This document shows, one piece after another, positions 6,021 through 12,309 of a DNA stretch of 13,724 nucleotides. The stretch is from positions 1 through 13,724 of the forward strand of contig JBAZOB010000030.1 in assembly GCA_041648895.1 (NCBI GenBank), given 5' to 3'. Every line of letters begins with the position of its first letter. Position 1 is the stretch's first letter. Under the pieces are notes generated by a model. The model saw only the letters and a list, made by a program, of their open reading frames with translations. It was not told where the DNA came from and ran no database searches. Source of the DNA: JBAZOB01 sp041648895. GTDB taxonomy: Bacteria; Patescibacteriota; JAHJAL01. A program made the position numbers and the translations under genes.

Positions 6021-7790
6021 ATGAACAAAACAATCCAAGCCTTGCTACTGGCCATATTATTGATACCTTCTCCCATCCAAGCCAGAGAAATAATTACCGA
6101 ATGGTACATTAAAGACCTCACTACCGATATTGTGGTCAATGCCGACTCATCGATTGATGTGATCGAGTATATTACGGCTGATTGTGGGGATCTGCCTGAC
6201 CGACATGGCATATTCCGAACGTTATCAACAGCAAGATATTTAGTTGAAGGCACTGTCGAAAATCCCATCACTCTTACTAGTATTACCGATTTCAGTGGAA
6301 AAAGTCGTAAATATAGTACCACGACTGATTCCTATAATGACACTATCACCTGGAAAATTGGCGACCCCAATGTCACCGTCACCGGTGTTAACGAATACCT
6401 GATCAAATATCACGTTGACAATGCGGTGATTGACTATAGCGAAGACTTTGATGAATTTTACTGGAATATCCTTGGCCACTGGTGGGATATGGAAATTGAT
6501 AGTTTCAAAGCCACTGTCTATTTCCCGGATGAAATTACTCAAAATAATACCGAAATCTACAACTACACCGGCGAATTTGGCGGAACTGAAAGTACCTTGG
6601 TTGACTATTATTGGATCAACGACAATACTATCGAATTCACCGCCACGCGCCCCCTCGCCAAATATGAAGGCATTACCACCTCCATTACTTTCCCCAAAGG
6701 CATCGTCACGCCCTATGTTCCACCCCCACCTACTTGGTGGGAAACCAACGGTGCCGTCGTTTTAGCCATAATCTATTTAACCCTCAATATTCTTTCTTTT
6801 ATCATCTCCATTGGCGCTCTGATCTTTTCTGTCTTAATCTGGAACCGACACGGTCGTGACCCCAACTTGGGCAAAACCATTATTGCTGAATACGCTCCAC
6901 CAGACAATCTTAATCCCATGCAAATTAATATGTTGATGAAATTTGGCGACCTTGACACCCGCAGTATTACCGCCAGCATTGTCAATTTAGCCGTCAAAAA
7001 ATACATCACCATCACCGAAATAGAAGAAAAAGGCCTGATTTTCAAAAGTAAAGATTATCAATTGGTCAAAAATGAAGCCATGATGGATAAACAAGACCAA
7101 CTTGATTCCAGTGAAAGATTACTCTACAATTCACTTTTTGGTGGGGCAAAGAGTGTTAAAATCTCTTCTTTGCACAACCGGTTTTACAAAAAAATCAGTC
7201 CCATCAAAGACCAAGTCAAAGCCGAATTGATGCTACGAAAAATATTCGTGGAGCAAGGCTTCCAGTGGCAAGGCATAATGCTGGCTCTCGGAATAGTCAT
7301 GATCGTCATCTCCTTTTTTCTGTTCTTTATCCCGCTTCTCGCCCTTAATACCCTGGTTGGCGGCATCATCATTCTTATTTTCAGTTTTTTCATGAGTAAA
7401 ATGACCACTCATGGCGCCGAACTACTTTGGCAAACCAAGGGATTCAAACTCTTTATGGAAACCGCCGAAAAATACCGCCAACAATTCAATGAGAAAGAAA
7501 ACCTTTTTGAAAAACTATTGCCCTACGCCATTGCTTTCAACATGGTTAAACAATGGATTGGCAAGATGAAAGAAATATATGGTGAAGAGTATATGAAAAA
7601 CTATCATCCCGCCTGGTATGCCGGAGCTTCTTCCTTTGCCGCTTTTGATATTGATTCCTTCTCCTCCAACTTGAGCGCCATGTCTTCCAATATGTCTTCC
7701 ACCATGTCATCTTCTCCCTCTTCCTCCGGCTCGGGCGGCGGCGGCTTTTCCGGTGGTGGTGGCGGTGGTGGTGGCGGCGGCGGCTGGTAG
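6021..7790 (+). CDS. DUF2207 family membrane protein with poly-glycine C-terminus
   Basis: A predicted membrane protein of unknown function. A signal peptide (about 1-21, ending PSPIQA) precedes an extracytoplasmic beta-rich DUF2207 domain (about 25-230) with characteristic starts such as ITEWYIKDLTTDIVVNADSS and later RHGIFRTL. A proline hinge (PPPP, 234-237) leads into a transmembrane helix (about 244-274) followed by NRHGRDP, a family-typical junction. A cytoplasmic winged-helix-like segment (about 295-410) is followed by two transmembrane helices (about 418-458), an amphipathic stretch, a Ser/Met-rich linker and a tail ending in eleven glycines and Trp. The 589-residue length and GFSGGGG tail are usual for the family. 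A stop codon lies two codons upstream, fixing the ATG. An AAAGGAG at 5986-5992 is 28 nt away, too far to serve this start. Confidence 0.88.
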   Translation: MNKTIQALLLAILLIPSPIQAREIITEWYIKDLTTDIVVNADSSIDVIEYITADCGDLPDRHGIFRTLSTARYLVEGTVENPITLTSITDFSGKSRKYSTTTDSYNDTITWKIGDPNVTVTGVNEYLIKYHVDNAVIDYSEDFDEFYWNILGHWWDMEIDSFKATVYFPDEITQNNTEIYNYTGEFGGTESTLVDYYWINDNTIEFTATRPLAKYEGITTSITFPKGIVTPYVPPPPTWWETNGAVVLAIIYLTLNILSFIISIGALIFSVLIWNRHGRDPNLGKTIIAEYAPPDNLNPMQINMLMKFGDLDTRSITASIVNLAVKKYITITEIEEKGLIFKSKDYQLVKNEAMMDKQDQLDSSERLLYNSLFGGAKSVKISSLHNRFYKKISPIKDQVKAELMLRKIFVEQGFQWQGIMLALGIVMIVISFFLFFIPLLALNTLVGGIIILIFSFFMSKMTTHGAELLWQTKGFKLFMETAEKYRQQFNEKENLFEKLLPYAIAFNMVKQWIGKMKEIYGEEYMKNYHPAWYAGASSFAAFDIDSFSSNLSAMSSNMSSTMSSSPSSSGSGGGGFSGGGGGGGGGGGW

Positions 7791-7794
7791 AAAG

Positions 7795-7900
7795 CAAGGA
7801 TCAAGTTTCAAGTTTCAAGGATCAAGTATGTATTATACTCATTCTCTTTTTAATTGATCCTTGAAACTTGATACTTGAAACTTGATCCTTGATCCTTGAT
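7795..7900. repeat. Heptanucleotide-repeat palindrome upstream of rpmF
   Basis: The left arm (7796-7830) is five 7-bp units: aaggatc, aagtttc, aagtttc, aaggatc, aagtatg. The right arm (7854-7900) is the inverse array of gatcctt, gaaactt and gatactt units. The arms pair over most of their length if one 7-bp unit in the right arm is looped out. The central 23 bases are AT-rich and unrelated. The array begins 4 bp after the DUF2207 stop codon and fills most of the 154-bp gap. The same heptamers occur inside rfbD (2596-2624). The layout resembles short tandemly repeated heptanucleotides known from cyanobacteria; no identity is claimed. Confidence 0.85.
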
Positions 7901-7903
7901 AAT
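7875..7903 (+). promoter_or_regulatory. Candidate promoter for rpmF-nusB, formed by the heptamer array
   Basis: TTGAAA (7875-7880) and GATAAT (7898-7903) are each one mismatch from the -35 and -10 consensus and are separated by exactly 17 bp. Both lie at the right end of the heptamer array. Start would be near 7910, leaving a leader of about 35 nt before rpmF. Confidence 0.5.
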
Positions 7904-7944
7904 ATTAAAGAACACAATAATAACTATAATTAAAGGATATTCCC

Positions 7945-8148
7945 ATGGCCGTACCAAATAAGCGACACACCAAAAGCGCGCGCAACCAAAGACGCGCCAA
8001 TCAAAAATTGGCCCAACCAACCATCACCACCTGCCCCATGTGCAAATCACCCAAGCTTCCTCATCATGTTTGTCAGGTTTGTGGCACCTATAACAATCGT
8101 AAAGTATTGGAAAGATCTGTTTCTAAAAAGACGACAAAAAAGAAATAA
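7945..8148 (+). CDS. rpmF: 50S ribosomal protein L32
   Basis: A small zinc-ribbon protein of the large ribosomal subunit. All 67 residues fit: the start MAVPNKRHTKSARNQRRA is the L32 N-terminus, and four cysteines (30, 33, 43, 46) form the ribbon C-P-M-C ... C-Q-V-C-G-x-Y, with LPHHVC before the second pair. A basic tail ends in KKTTKKK. An AAAGGA ribosome binding site lies 10 nt upstream (7933-7938). This is the four-cysteine, zinc-binding form rather than the cysteine-free paralog some bacteria use under zinc limitation. It heads a likely operon with nusB 60 bp downstream. Confidence 0.97.
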   Translation: MAVPNKRHTKSARNQRRANQKLAQPTITTCPMCKSPKLPHHVCQVCGTYNNRKVLERSVSKKTTKKK

Positions 8149-8155
8149 CCTTAAC

Positions 8156-8206
8156 AAATTAGGAATTAGAAGAAGAAAGCATTTTTCAATTCCTAATTCC
8201 TAATTT
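8156..8206. repeat. Inverted repeat of AATTAGG heptamers upstream of nusB
   Basis: AAATTAGGAATT (8156-8167) is perfectly inverted at 8195-8206, and the right arm contains CCTAATT twice in tandem (7-bp period). The structure fills the rpmF-nusB gap and ends 2 nt before the nusB ATG, where a Shine-Dalgarno would normally be. In RNA it could form a 12-bp stem that covers the initiation region. Confidence 0.7.
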
Positions 8207-8208
8207 AT

Positions 8209-8649
8209 ATGAGTTCTGGCTCCCGTCATCTATTTCGCATCATTGCCATGCAATCTTTGTACGAAAAGCAGTTTCGAGCCGATTTGACATTGACAGAAAT
8301 TGTCGAACGTAACTTGCAAAAAGTTATCCCCGATGTCCAAGACACCACCTATCTCCACCAATTATTGGCCGGCATTGAAGCCAAAAAAGATGAACTGGAT
8401 AGTCTAATCAAAAAATACGCTCCCGAATGGCCTTTAGATCAAATCCCGGTTACCGACCGGGCTTTATTGTGGATTTCTATCTATGAATTGCTTTATGATG
8501 AAGATATCCCCCCCAAAGTCGCCATCAACGAAGCCGTTGAATTGGGTAAAACCTACGGCGGCGCCAATTCATCCAAATTTATCAATGGCGTCCTGGGCAG
8601 CATTTTTAAAGCCCATAATCCCGTCAAAAATGTCCCGGAAGAAAATTAG
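8209..8649 (+). CDS. nusB: Transcription antitermination factor NusB
   Basis: An RNA-binding protein that, with NusE/S10, binds boxA of rRNA leaders and prevents premature termination. The 146-residue all-helical protein shows the NusB order: N-terminal SRHLFRIIAMQSLYEKQF (5-22), a helical middle, IPVTDRALLWISIYELLY (78-95), and the hallmark KVAINEAVELGKTYGGANSSKFINGVLGSIFK (102-133), equivalent to the family's vNEAVeLAKkyg..kFVNGvLd. Length is typical. The first residues lack the usual Arg-rich start, but no better upstream start exists. There is no Shine-Dalgarno, and the gene is immediately preceded by a palindrome. It lies downstream of rpmF and 24 bp before a lipoprotein gene, so all three are probably co-transcribed. 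Confidence 0.94.
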   Translation: MSSGSRHLFRIIAMQSLYEKQFRADLTLTEIVERNLQKVIPDVQDTTYLHQLLAGIEAKKDELDSLIKKYAPEWPLDQIPVTDRALLWISIYELLYDEDIPPKVAINEAVELGKTYGGANSSKFINGVLGSIFKAHNPVKNVPEEN

Positions 8650-8673
8650 AAATTAATTAAAAAAGGAGGTTCA

Positions 8674-10521
8674 GTGAAAAAAACCATATTTACCATCTTG
8701 GCCGTAACGGTGCTACTCGCGTCGTCCGGTTGTAGCCTGTGGCCATTCAAACAAACCGCCAGTATCAAACAGGTGATGTTAGCCGCCGAAAAAGACAAAC
8801 AAATTATCAAGGCTAGTGAATCCAATGATAGCTTTGACGGTGATATTAGCAGTGTTTTGTTTGCCGTTGAGATTGAAGGCAGTGGCAAACACGAAGTGAT
8901 GGCCGAATTTACTCAGGAAAACAGTAACAAACCGATCAAATCTGAACAAAAAATTGCTAACGATAATGATAAATTATTATTTAGCCTCAACCAACCGGTT
9001 ACTGGTTGGTTAGATGGTAGTTACACTGTCACCGCCTATTTGGACAATCAAAAAATTGGCGCCAAAGATTTTACCATTGCCGGCCTGACGGAAAAGAAAC
9101 CGGTTTATGATAAAAAAGAAGAAAAAAATGATTCCAATAAAAGTGTCAAAAATACCAAGCCGGAAGTAAAGACCGCGACCGACGCTACCAAAACACCTAT
9201 CGGCGCTACCGATCAACAAAGTTTTAAAAAGCCCAAATCTAACCCCGCGCAAATCGCCGCTACGGGGCAAGGCATTTCCACCCCCGCCGCGGTGGCCAAC
9301 ACCAGCACCTTTATCAACGCTTCCATGTGCAATGGTTTGACGGCTGACAATGGCTGTACCAGCCAAACTACCTGGTACTATGATACCGTCAAAACTTTCC
9401 ACGCCTCCACCAACTGGAGCAACTTGCGCGCCGGTGATTCACTCTGGGCCGTCTGGTATTGGGAGGGTTTTACAGGCACCGGCGAATATTTGGCTGATAC
9501 GGCTTTAAACATCAACAGTAATTCCAGTGGCAATTTTGCTTTTTCATTGAACAATACCGACAACTACTGGTATACCGGTAACTACTGGGTGGAAATATAT
9601 TACAACGGCAGTTATTTCACCACCATTCCCTTTGCTGTATATTATGATACTTTTACCCCCACCACCGTTTATCCCGTCAGTGGCTACTATGACGTCTACG
9701 GTAATTATATTCTCTATGATGGCAGCGGTTATTATGATGAATGGGGCAATTTCTGGAACTGGGGTACCGACTGGACCTATGACTACCCGGAGGATGGCTA
9801 TTATGACGAATATGGCAACTATATTCTCGATGACGGTACCGGCTACTATGATCCCTATGGTTATTTCTGGTACTGGAATGAATGGTATGGTGACGGCTAT
9901 TACGACGAATATGGTAACTATATCTTGAACGACGGTTCGGGGTATTATGACAGCTATGGCAACTGGTGGCCATATTATGACTATGAAAACTACGATGGCT
10001 ACTATGACGAATATGGTAATTATATCCTTTACGACGGCTCTGGTTATTATGATGTCTATGGCAATTTCTGGTCTTACAATGTTGACGACCCCAATACATA
10101 TTATGGGCCTGGCTATTATGATGACTACGGCAACTGGATATTAAACGACGGCTCCGGTTACTATGATCCGGATGGCTATTTCTGGTCCTACTACCCTGAT
10201 TATTCCTACGATGATGGTTATTATGATGTCGATGGCAACTACATCCTCTACGACGGCTCCGGCTACTACGACATTTATGGCACTTATTGGCCTTGGGAAC
10301 AATACGCCCCCGTCGATACCTACTATGAAGATGGCTATTACGATTCATATGGCAATTACATCCTCTACGACGGCACCGGCTATTATGACTCCGATGGTAA
10401 TTTCTATTACTACGACGATTACTACTACGACGATTACTATTATGAGGATTATTACTATGACCACCCCAATGGCGACATTGAATACTGGGATGAAACATAT
10501 TGGAACGACTGGGCGGCCTAA
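8674..10521 (+). CDS. Predicted lipoprotein with seven Gly-Tyr-Tyr-Asp double repeats
   Basis: Unrecognised family. The GTG start is set by a strong AAAGGAGG site 6-7 nt upstream. Residues 1-19 form a signal peptide and LLASSGC suggests lipidation at Cys20, though Ser at -3 is not ideal. Residues about 55-138 look like a beta-sandwich (ending GSYTVTAYLDNQKIGAKDFTI). A Lys/Thr/Pro/Ala-rich linker (about 139-210) follows, then a second beta-sandwich (about 213-325) whose start carries Cys219 and Cys228, a possible disulfide. Seven repeats begin at Gly337, 375, 408, 442, 480, 515 and 554. Each is GYYDxYGNYILxDGSGYYDxxGNFW with the second GYYD exactly 15 residues after the first, plus a variable aromatic linker. 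A tail of (D/E)DYYY units ends the protein (580-595). About a quarter of the repeat region is Tyr, and it is strongly acidic. Probably a surface-anchored binding or adhesion protein; this is inference. It follows nusB by 24 bp. Confidence 0.85.
   Translation: MKKTIFTILAVTVLLASSGCSLWPFKQTASIKQVMLAAEKDKQIIKASESNDSFDGDISSVLFAVEIEGSGKHEVMAEFTQENSNKPIKSEQKIANDNDKLLFSLNQPVTGWLDGSYTVTAYLDNQKIGAKDFTIAGLTEKKPVYDKKEEKNDSNKSVKNTKPEVKTATDATKTPIGATDQQSFKKPKSNPAQIAATGQGISTPAAVANTSTFINASMCNGLTADNGCTSQTTWYYDTVKTFHASTNWSNLRAGDSLWAVWYWEGFTGTGEYLADTALNINSNSSGNFAFSLNNTDNYWYTGNYWVEIYYNGSYFTTIPFAVYYDTFTPTTVYPVSGYYDVYGNYILYDGSGYYDEWGNFWNWGTDWTYDYPEDGYYDEYGNYILDDGTGYYDPYGYFWYWNEWYGDGYYDEYGNYILNDGSGYYDSYGNWWPYYDYENYDGYYDEYGNYILYDGSGYYDVYGNFWSYNVDDPNTYYGPGYYDDYGNWILNDGSGYYDPDGYFWSYYPDYSYDDGYYDVDGNYILYDGSGYYDIYGTYWPWEQYAPVDTYYEDGYYDSYGNYILYDGTGYYDSDGNFYYYDDYYYDDYYYEDYYYDHPNGDIEYWDETYWNDWAA
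9682..10407 (+). repeat. Seven coding repeats (GYYD double units) in the lipoprotein gene
   Basis: Seven units with starts 33-39 codons apart (9682, 9796, 9895, 9997, 10111, 10216, 10333). Each has two half-units exactly 45 bp apart. The encoded residues are very similar, but codons vary freely between units (TAT/TAC, GAT/GAC, GGC/GGT), so the DNA repeats are diverged while the protein repeats are not. Confidence 0.9.
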
Positions 10522-10549
10522 GTTAGTTACCGTTATTTAATATGTTATG

Positions 10550-10584
10550 GTAGAGACGTTGCATGCAACGTCTCTACATGTTTT
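10550..10584. terminator. 28-bp perfect palindrome followed by a T run; probable terminator after the lipoprotein gene
   Basis: Positions 10550-10577 are a perfect palindrome with half-site GTAGAGACGTTGCA. As RNA it gives a 12-bp stem with a CATG loop, followed by AUG and UUUUU. It lies 28 bp after the lipoprotein stop codon and upstream of the rnc promoter candidate. The half-site GTAGAGACG resembles highly iterated palindromes I recall from cyanobacterial genomes, so it may also be a dispersed repeat. Confidence 0.6.
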
Positions 10585-10586
10585 TA

Positions 10587-10615
10587 TTAACGAATCAGGG
10601 AAATGTTGTTATTAT
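10587..10615 (+). promoter_or_regulatory. Candidate promoter for the rnc operon
   Basis: TTAACG (10587-10592, four matches to consensus), 17-bp spacer, TATTAT (10610-10615) with an extended TG at 10607-10608. Transcription would begin near 10622, about 34 nt before the rnc ATG. A 14-bp palindrome AATAATCGATTATT (10637-10650) lies in the predicted leader. Confidence 0.45.
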
Positions 10616-10655
10616 ATAAAAAGACCATAAATAATTAATAATCGATTATTCAATC

Positions 10656-11345
10656 ATGCCCAAAGATCTTAAAGAACTGGAAAAAGTAATCAGTATCAAA
10701 TTTAATAATTTCCAATTACTGCAAACCGCTCTGACCCACCGGTCGTATATTAATGAACATCCCCATTGGCAATTTGATCACAATGAACGCCTGGAGTTTT
10801 TGGGTGATGCTGTATTGGAACTATCTGTCACTGATTTTTTGTATCGCAATTATCCTAATCCCGAGGGCGAATTAACCAATTGGCGGGCCGCATTGGTGCG
10901 TGGCCTGACTTTGAAAATTATTGCTGATGAATTAAATCTTGGTGAATTTCTTTTTCTTTCCCGCGGAGAAGAAATCAATGGCGGCCGTACGCGCGAGTTG
11001 ATTTTGGCCAATACCGTCGAAGCCGTCATTGGCGCTATCTATCTCGATCAGGGCTACACTATTGCCGACCAGTTTATTATCAAAAACATCGTCACCAAAT
11101 TACCAGACATATTATCACAAAAAGCCTTTATCGATTCCAAAAGCCGCCTGCAAGAGCTCTCCCAGGAACGTTTTAACAGCACCCCCACCTATGAATTGGT
11201 GGCCGAAAGTGGTCCCGATCATGCCAAACAATTTGTGATGGCAGTCAAAATAGGCGATAATAAATATGGAGAAGGTAGTGGCAATAGCAAGCAGGAAGCC
11301 GAACAAAATGCCGCCGCCGAAGCCATTGATAAATGGGAAAAATAG
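10656..11345 (+). CDS. rnc: Ribonuclease III
   Basis: A double-strand-specific endoribonuclease that processes rRNA precursors and structured mRNAs. Of 229 residues, the catalytic domain spans about 1-150 with ALTHRSY (25-31), the signature NERLEFLGDAVLEL (43-56; Glu47 and Asp51 bind metal), LTNWRAALV (73-81) and LANTVEAVIGAIYLDQGY (117-134; Glu122 is catalytic). The double-stranded RNA-binding domain (about 158-228) has SKSRLQELSQE, PTYELVAESGPDHAKQF and the Lys-rich end GSGNSKQEAEQNAAAEAI. The position usually Asp (ADxxE, E. coli Asp114) is Asn119 here. I have seen LANxxEA in other RNase III sequences, so activity is probably kept. No Shine-Dalgarno. The glutaredoxin-like gene starts 18 bp after the stop. 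Confidence 0.96.
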   Translation: MPKDLKELEKVISIKFNNFQLLQTALTHRSYINEHPHWQFDHNERLEFLGDAVLELSVTDFLYRNYPNPEGELTNWRAALVRGLTLKIIADELNLGEFLFLSRGEEINGGRTRELILANTVEAVIGAIYLDQGYTIADQFIIKNIVTKLPDILSQKAFIDSKSRLQELSQERFNSTPTYELVAESGPDHAKQFVMAVKIGDNKYGEGSGNSKQEAEQNAAAEAIDKWEK

Positions 11346-11363
11346 AAATAATTAAAGTTAGAA

Positions 11364-11618
11364 ATGGTCACCAAAATAACCATATATACTTCCCCAACCT
11401 GCGTCCACTGTGATCAATTAAAAACCTGGCTAGATGACAAAGAGATTGAATATGATGAAAAAAACGTTTTAATCGATGAAGCGGCCCGGGTTTTTATTGT
11501 CCAAAAATCCCAACAACTCGGTGTTCCCGTCACCATCATTCAACACGACCAAGAAGAATCGATGGTAATTGGGTTTAATCCCGAAAAACTGGGAAAGGAA
11601 TTAGGAATTTCTAATTAA
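11364..11618 (+). CDS. Glutaredoxin-like protein
   Basis: An 84-residue thioredoxin-fold protein without signal peptide, so probably a cytoplasmic dithiol reductant. The N-terminal strand ITIYTSPTCVHC carries the redox motif Cys13-Val-His-Cys16, followed by a helix (DQLKTWLDDKEI), EYDEKNV, and the cis-proline loop GVPVTII (Pro55). VIGFNPEKLGKELGI (68-82) closes the fold as in NrdH and short glutaredoxins. CVHC differs from glutaredoxin CPYC and from NrdH CVQC, so the exact partner cannot be named. It lies between rnc and a DsbA-like gene with gaps of 18 and 17 bp, in a probable operon. The last codons contain AATTAGGAATT, the motif of the palindrome upstream of nusB. Confidence 0.88.
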   Translation: MVTKITIYTSPTCVHCDQLKTWLDDKEIEYDEKNVLIDEAARVFIVQKSQQLGVPVTIIQHDQEESMVIGFNPEKLGKELGISN

Positions 11619-11635
11619 TAAAAAAGGAGTATTTT

Positions 11636-12307
11636 ATGAATAACCTCAACAATTGGCTCATTGCCATCATTATTATCGTCTTACTTGGTGGTGGGATCTG
11701 GTGGGTTTACAACGGTCAAGCTGAAAATAATAATAATCCTAACCCCGAGACTACTACCAACGACAATAGCGATGTTCAAATTCTTTCCCAGGCTGTTTCG
11801 AAAGACGATTGGACCATTGGGCCAGAGAATGCGCCTATTCAACTAGTGGCCTACGAAGATTATCAATGTCCGGCTTGTCGCGCCCTCAGTCTAACATTTG
11901 CCGGCTTGGTTGATGAATATCCCGACCAGGTTTCCTATACTTACCGTCATTTTCAGCTCGATGGTCACCCCATGGCTCTCCCCGCCGCCCAGATTGCCGA
12001 AGCCGCCGGCGCCCAAGGAAAATTCTGGGAGATGCATAACTGGCTTCTCACCAACGATATTAGTAGCCAAGCCAATCTTGATTTAGCCTATGATTACGCC
12101 GCCGGCGATCTAGGGTTAGATGCTGATCAAATGAAATCTGATGTGCAAAGTGGTAAATTTCTCGATAAAATCAATGCCCAAAAACAAACCGGTATCGCTT
12201 CCAATATTCCCGGCACCCCCACCCTTTTCTTAAACAGCGCCATGTTGTCTTGGGAAGACACCACCAATATTGAAGAGGTGGTGAAGAATAAACTTGACAC
12301 TTTATAA
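11636..12307 (+). CDS. Membrane-anchored DsbA-like thiol-disulfide oxidoreductase
   Basis: A probable extracytoplasmic disulfide-bond enzyme of the DsbA/thioredoxin_4 type. Of 223 residues, an uncleaved-looking hydrophobic anchor (7-25) is followed by an Asn/Thr-rich linker (26-46). The thioredoxin fold starts near 58 (WTIGPENAPIQLVAYEDYQCPAC), with the active site Cys78-Pro-Ala-Cys81. The helical insertion (about 115-180) includes HPMALPAAQIAEAAGAQGKFWEMHNWLL, and the cis-Pro loop GTPTLFLN has Pro195. The order fits membrane-anchored DsbA relatives common in Gram-positive and CPR bacteria. The ATG is backed by an AAAGGAG site (11624-11630). No DsbB or VKOR partner is in the window. Secreted substrates with cysteine pairs exist nearby: the repeat lipoprotein and the partial protein at the right edge. 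Confidence 0.92.
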   Translation: MNNLNNWLIAIIIIVLLGGGIWWVYNGQAENNNNPNPETTTNDNSDVQILSQAVSKDDWTIGPENAPIQLVAYEDYQCPACRALSLTFAGLVDEYPDQVSYTYRHFQLDGHPMALPAAQIAEAAGAQGKFWEMHNWLLTNDISSQANLDLAYDYAAGDLGLDADQMKSDVQSGKFLDKINAQKQTGIASNIPGTPTLFLNSAMLSWEDTTNIEEVVKNKLDTL

Positions 12308-12309
12308 AA

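Noticed and set aside
7546..7804. Two - strand frames opposite the DUF2207 tail (poly-Pro and poly-His/Arg products)
   Set aside because: They arise from the antisense of the glycine codon run; the + strand frame has clear family features.
7795..7900. CRISPR array
   Set aside because: Units are 7 bp with no spacers and the array is inverted rather than direct; no cas genes are present.
9682..10407. CRISPR-like or assembly-artefact tandem repeat
   Set aside because: The frame is intact and the units differ at synonymous sites, so this is a genuine coding repeat.
9677..10498. 273-residue open frame on the - strand opposite the lipoprotein repeats, plus several + strand frames in the same region
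   Set aside because: They are shadows of the repeated GGC/TAT/GAT codons: the repeat lacks codons that would give stops in these frames. Their products are low-complexity His/Arg/Ser/Asn or Met/Thr/Ile runs with no domain.
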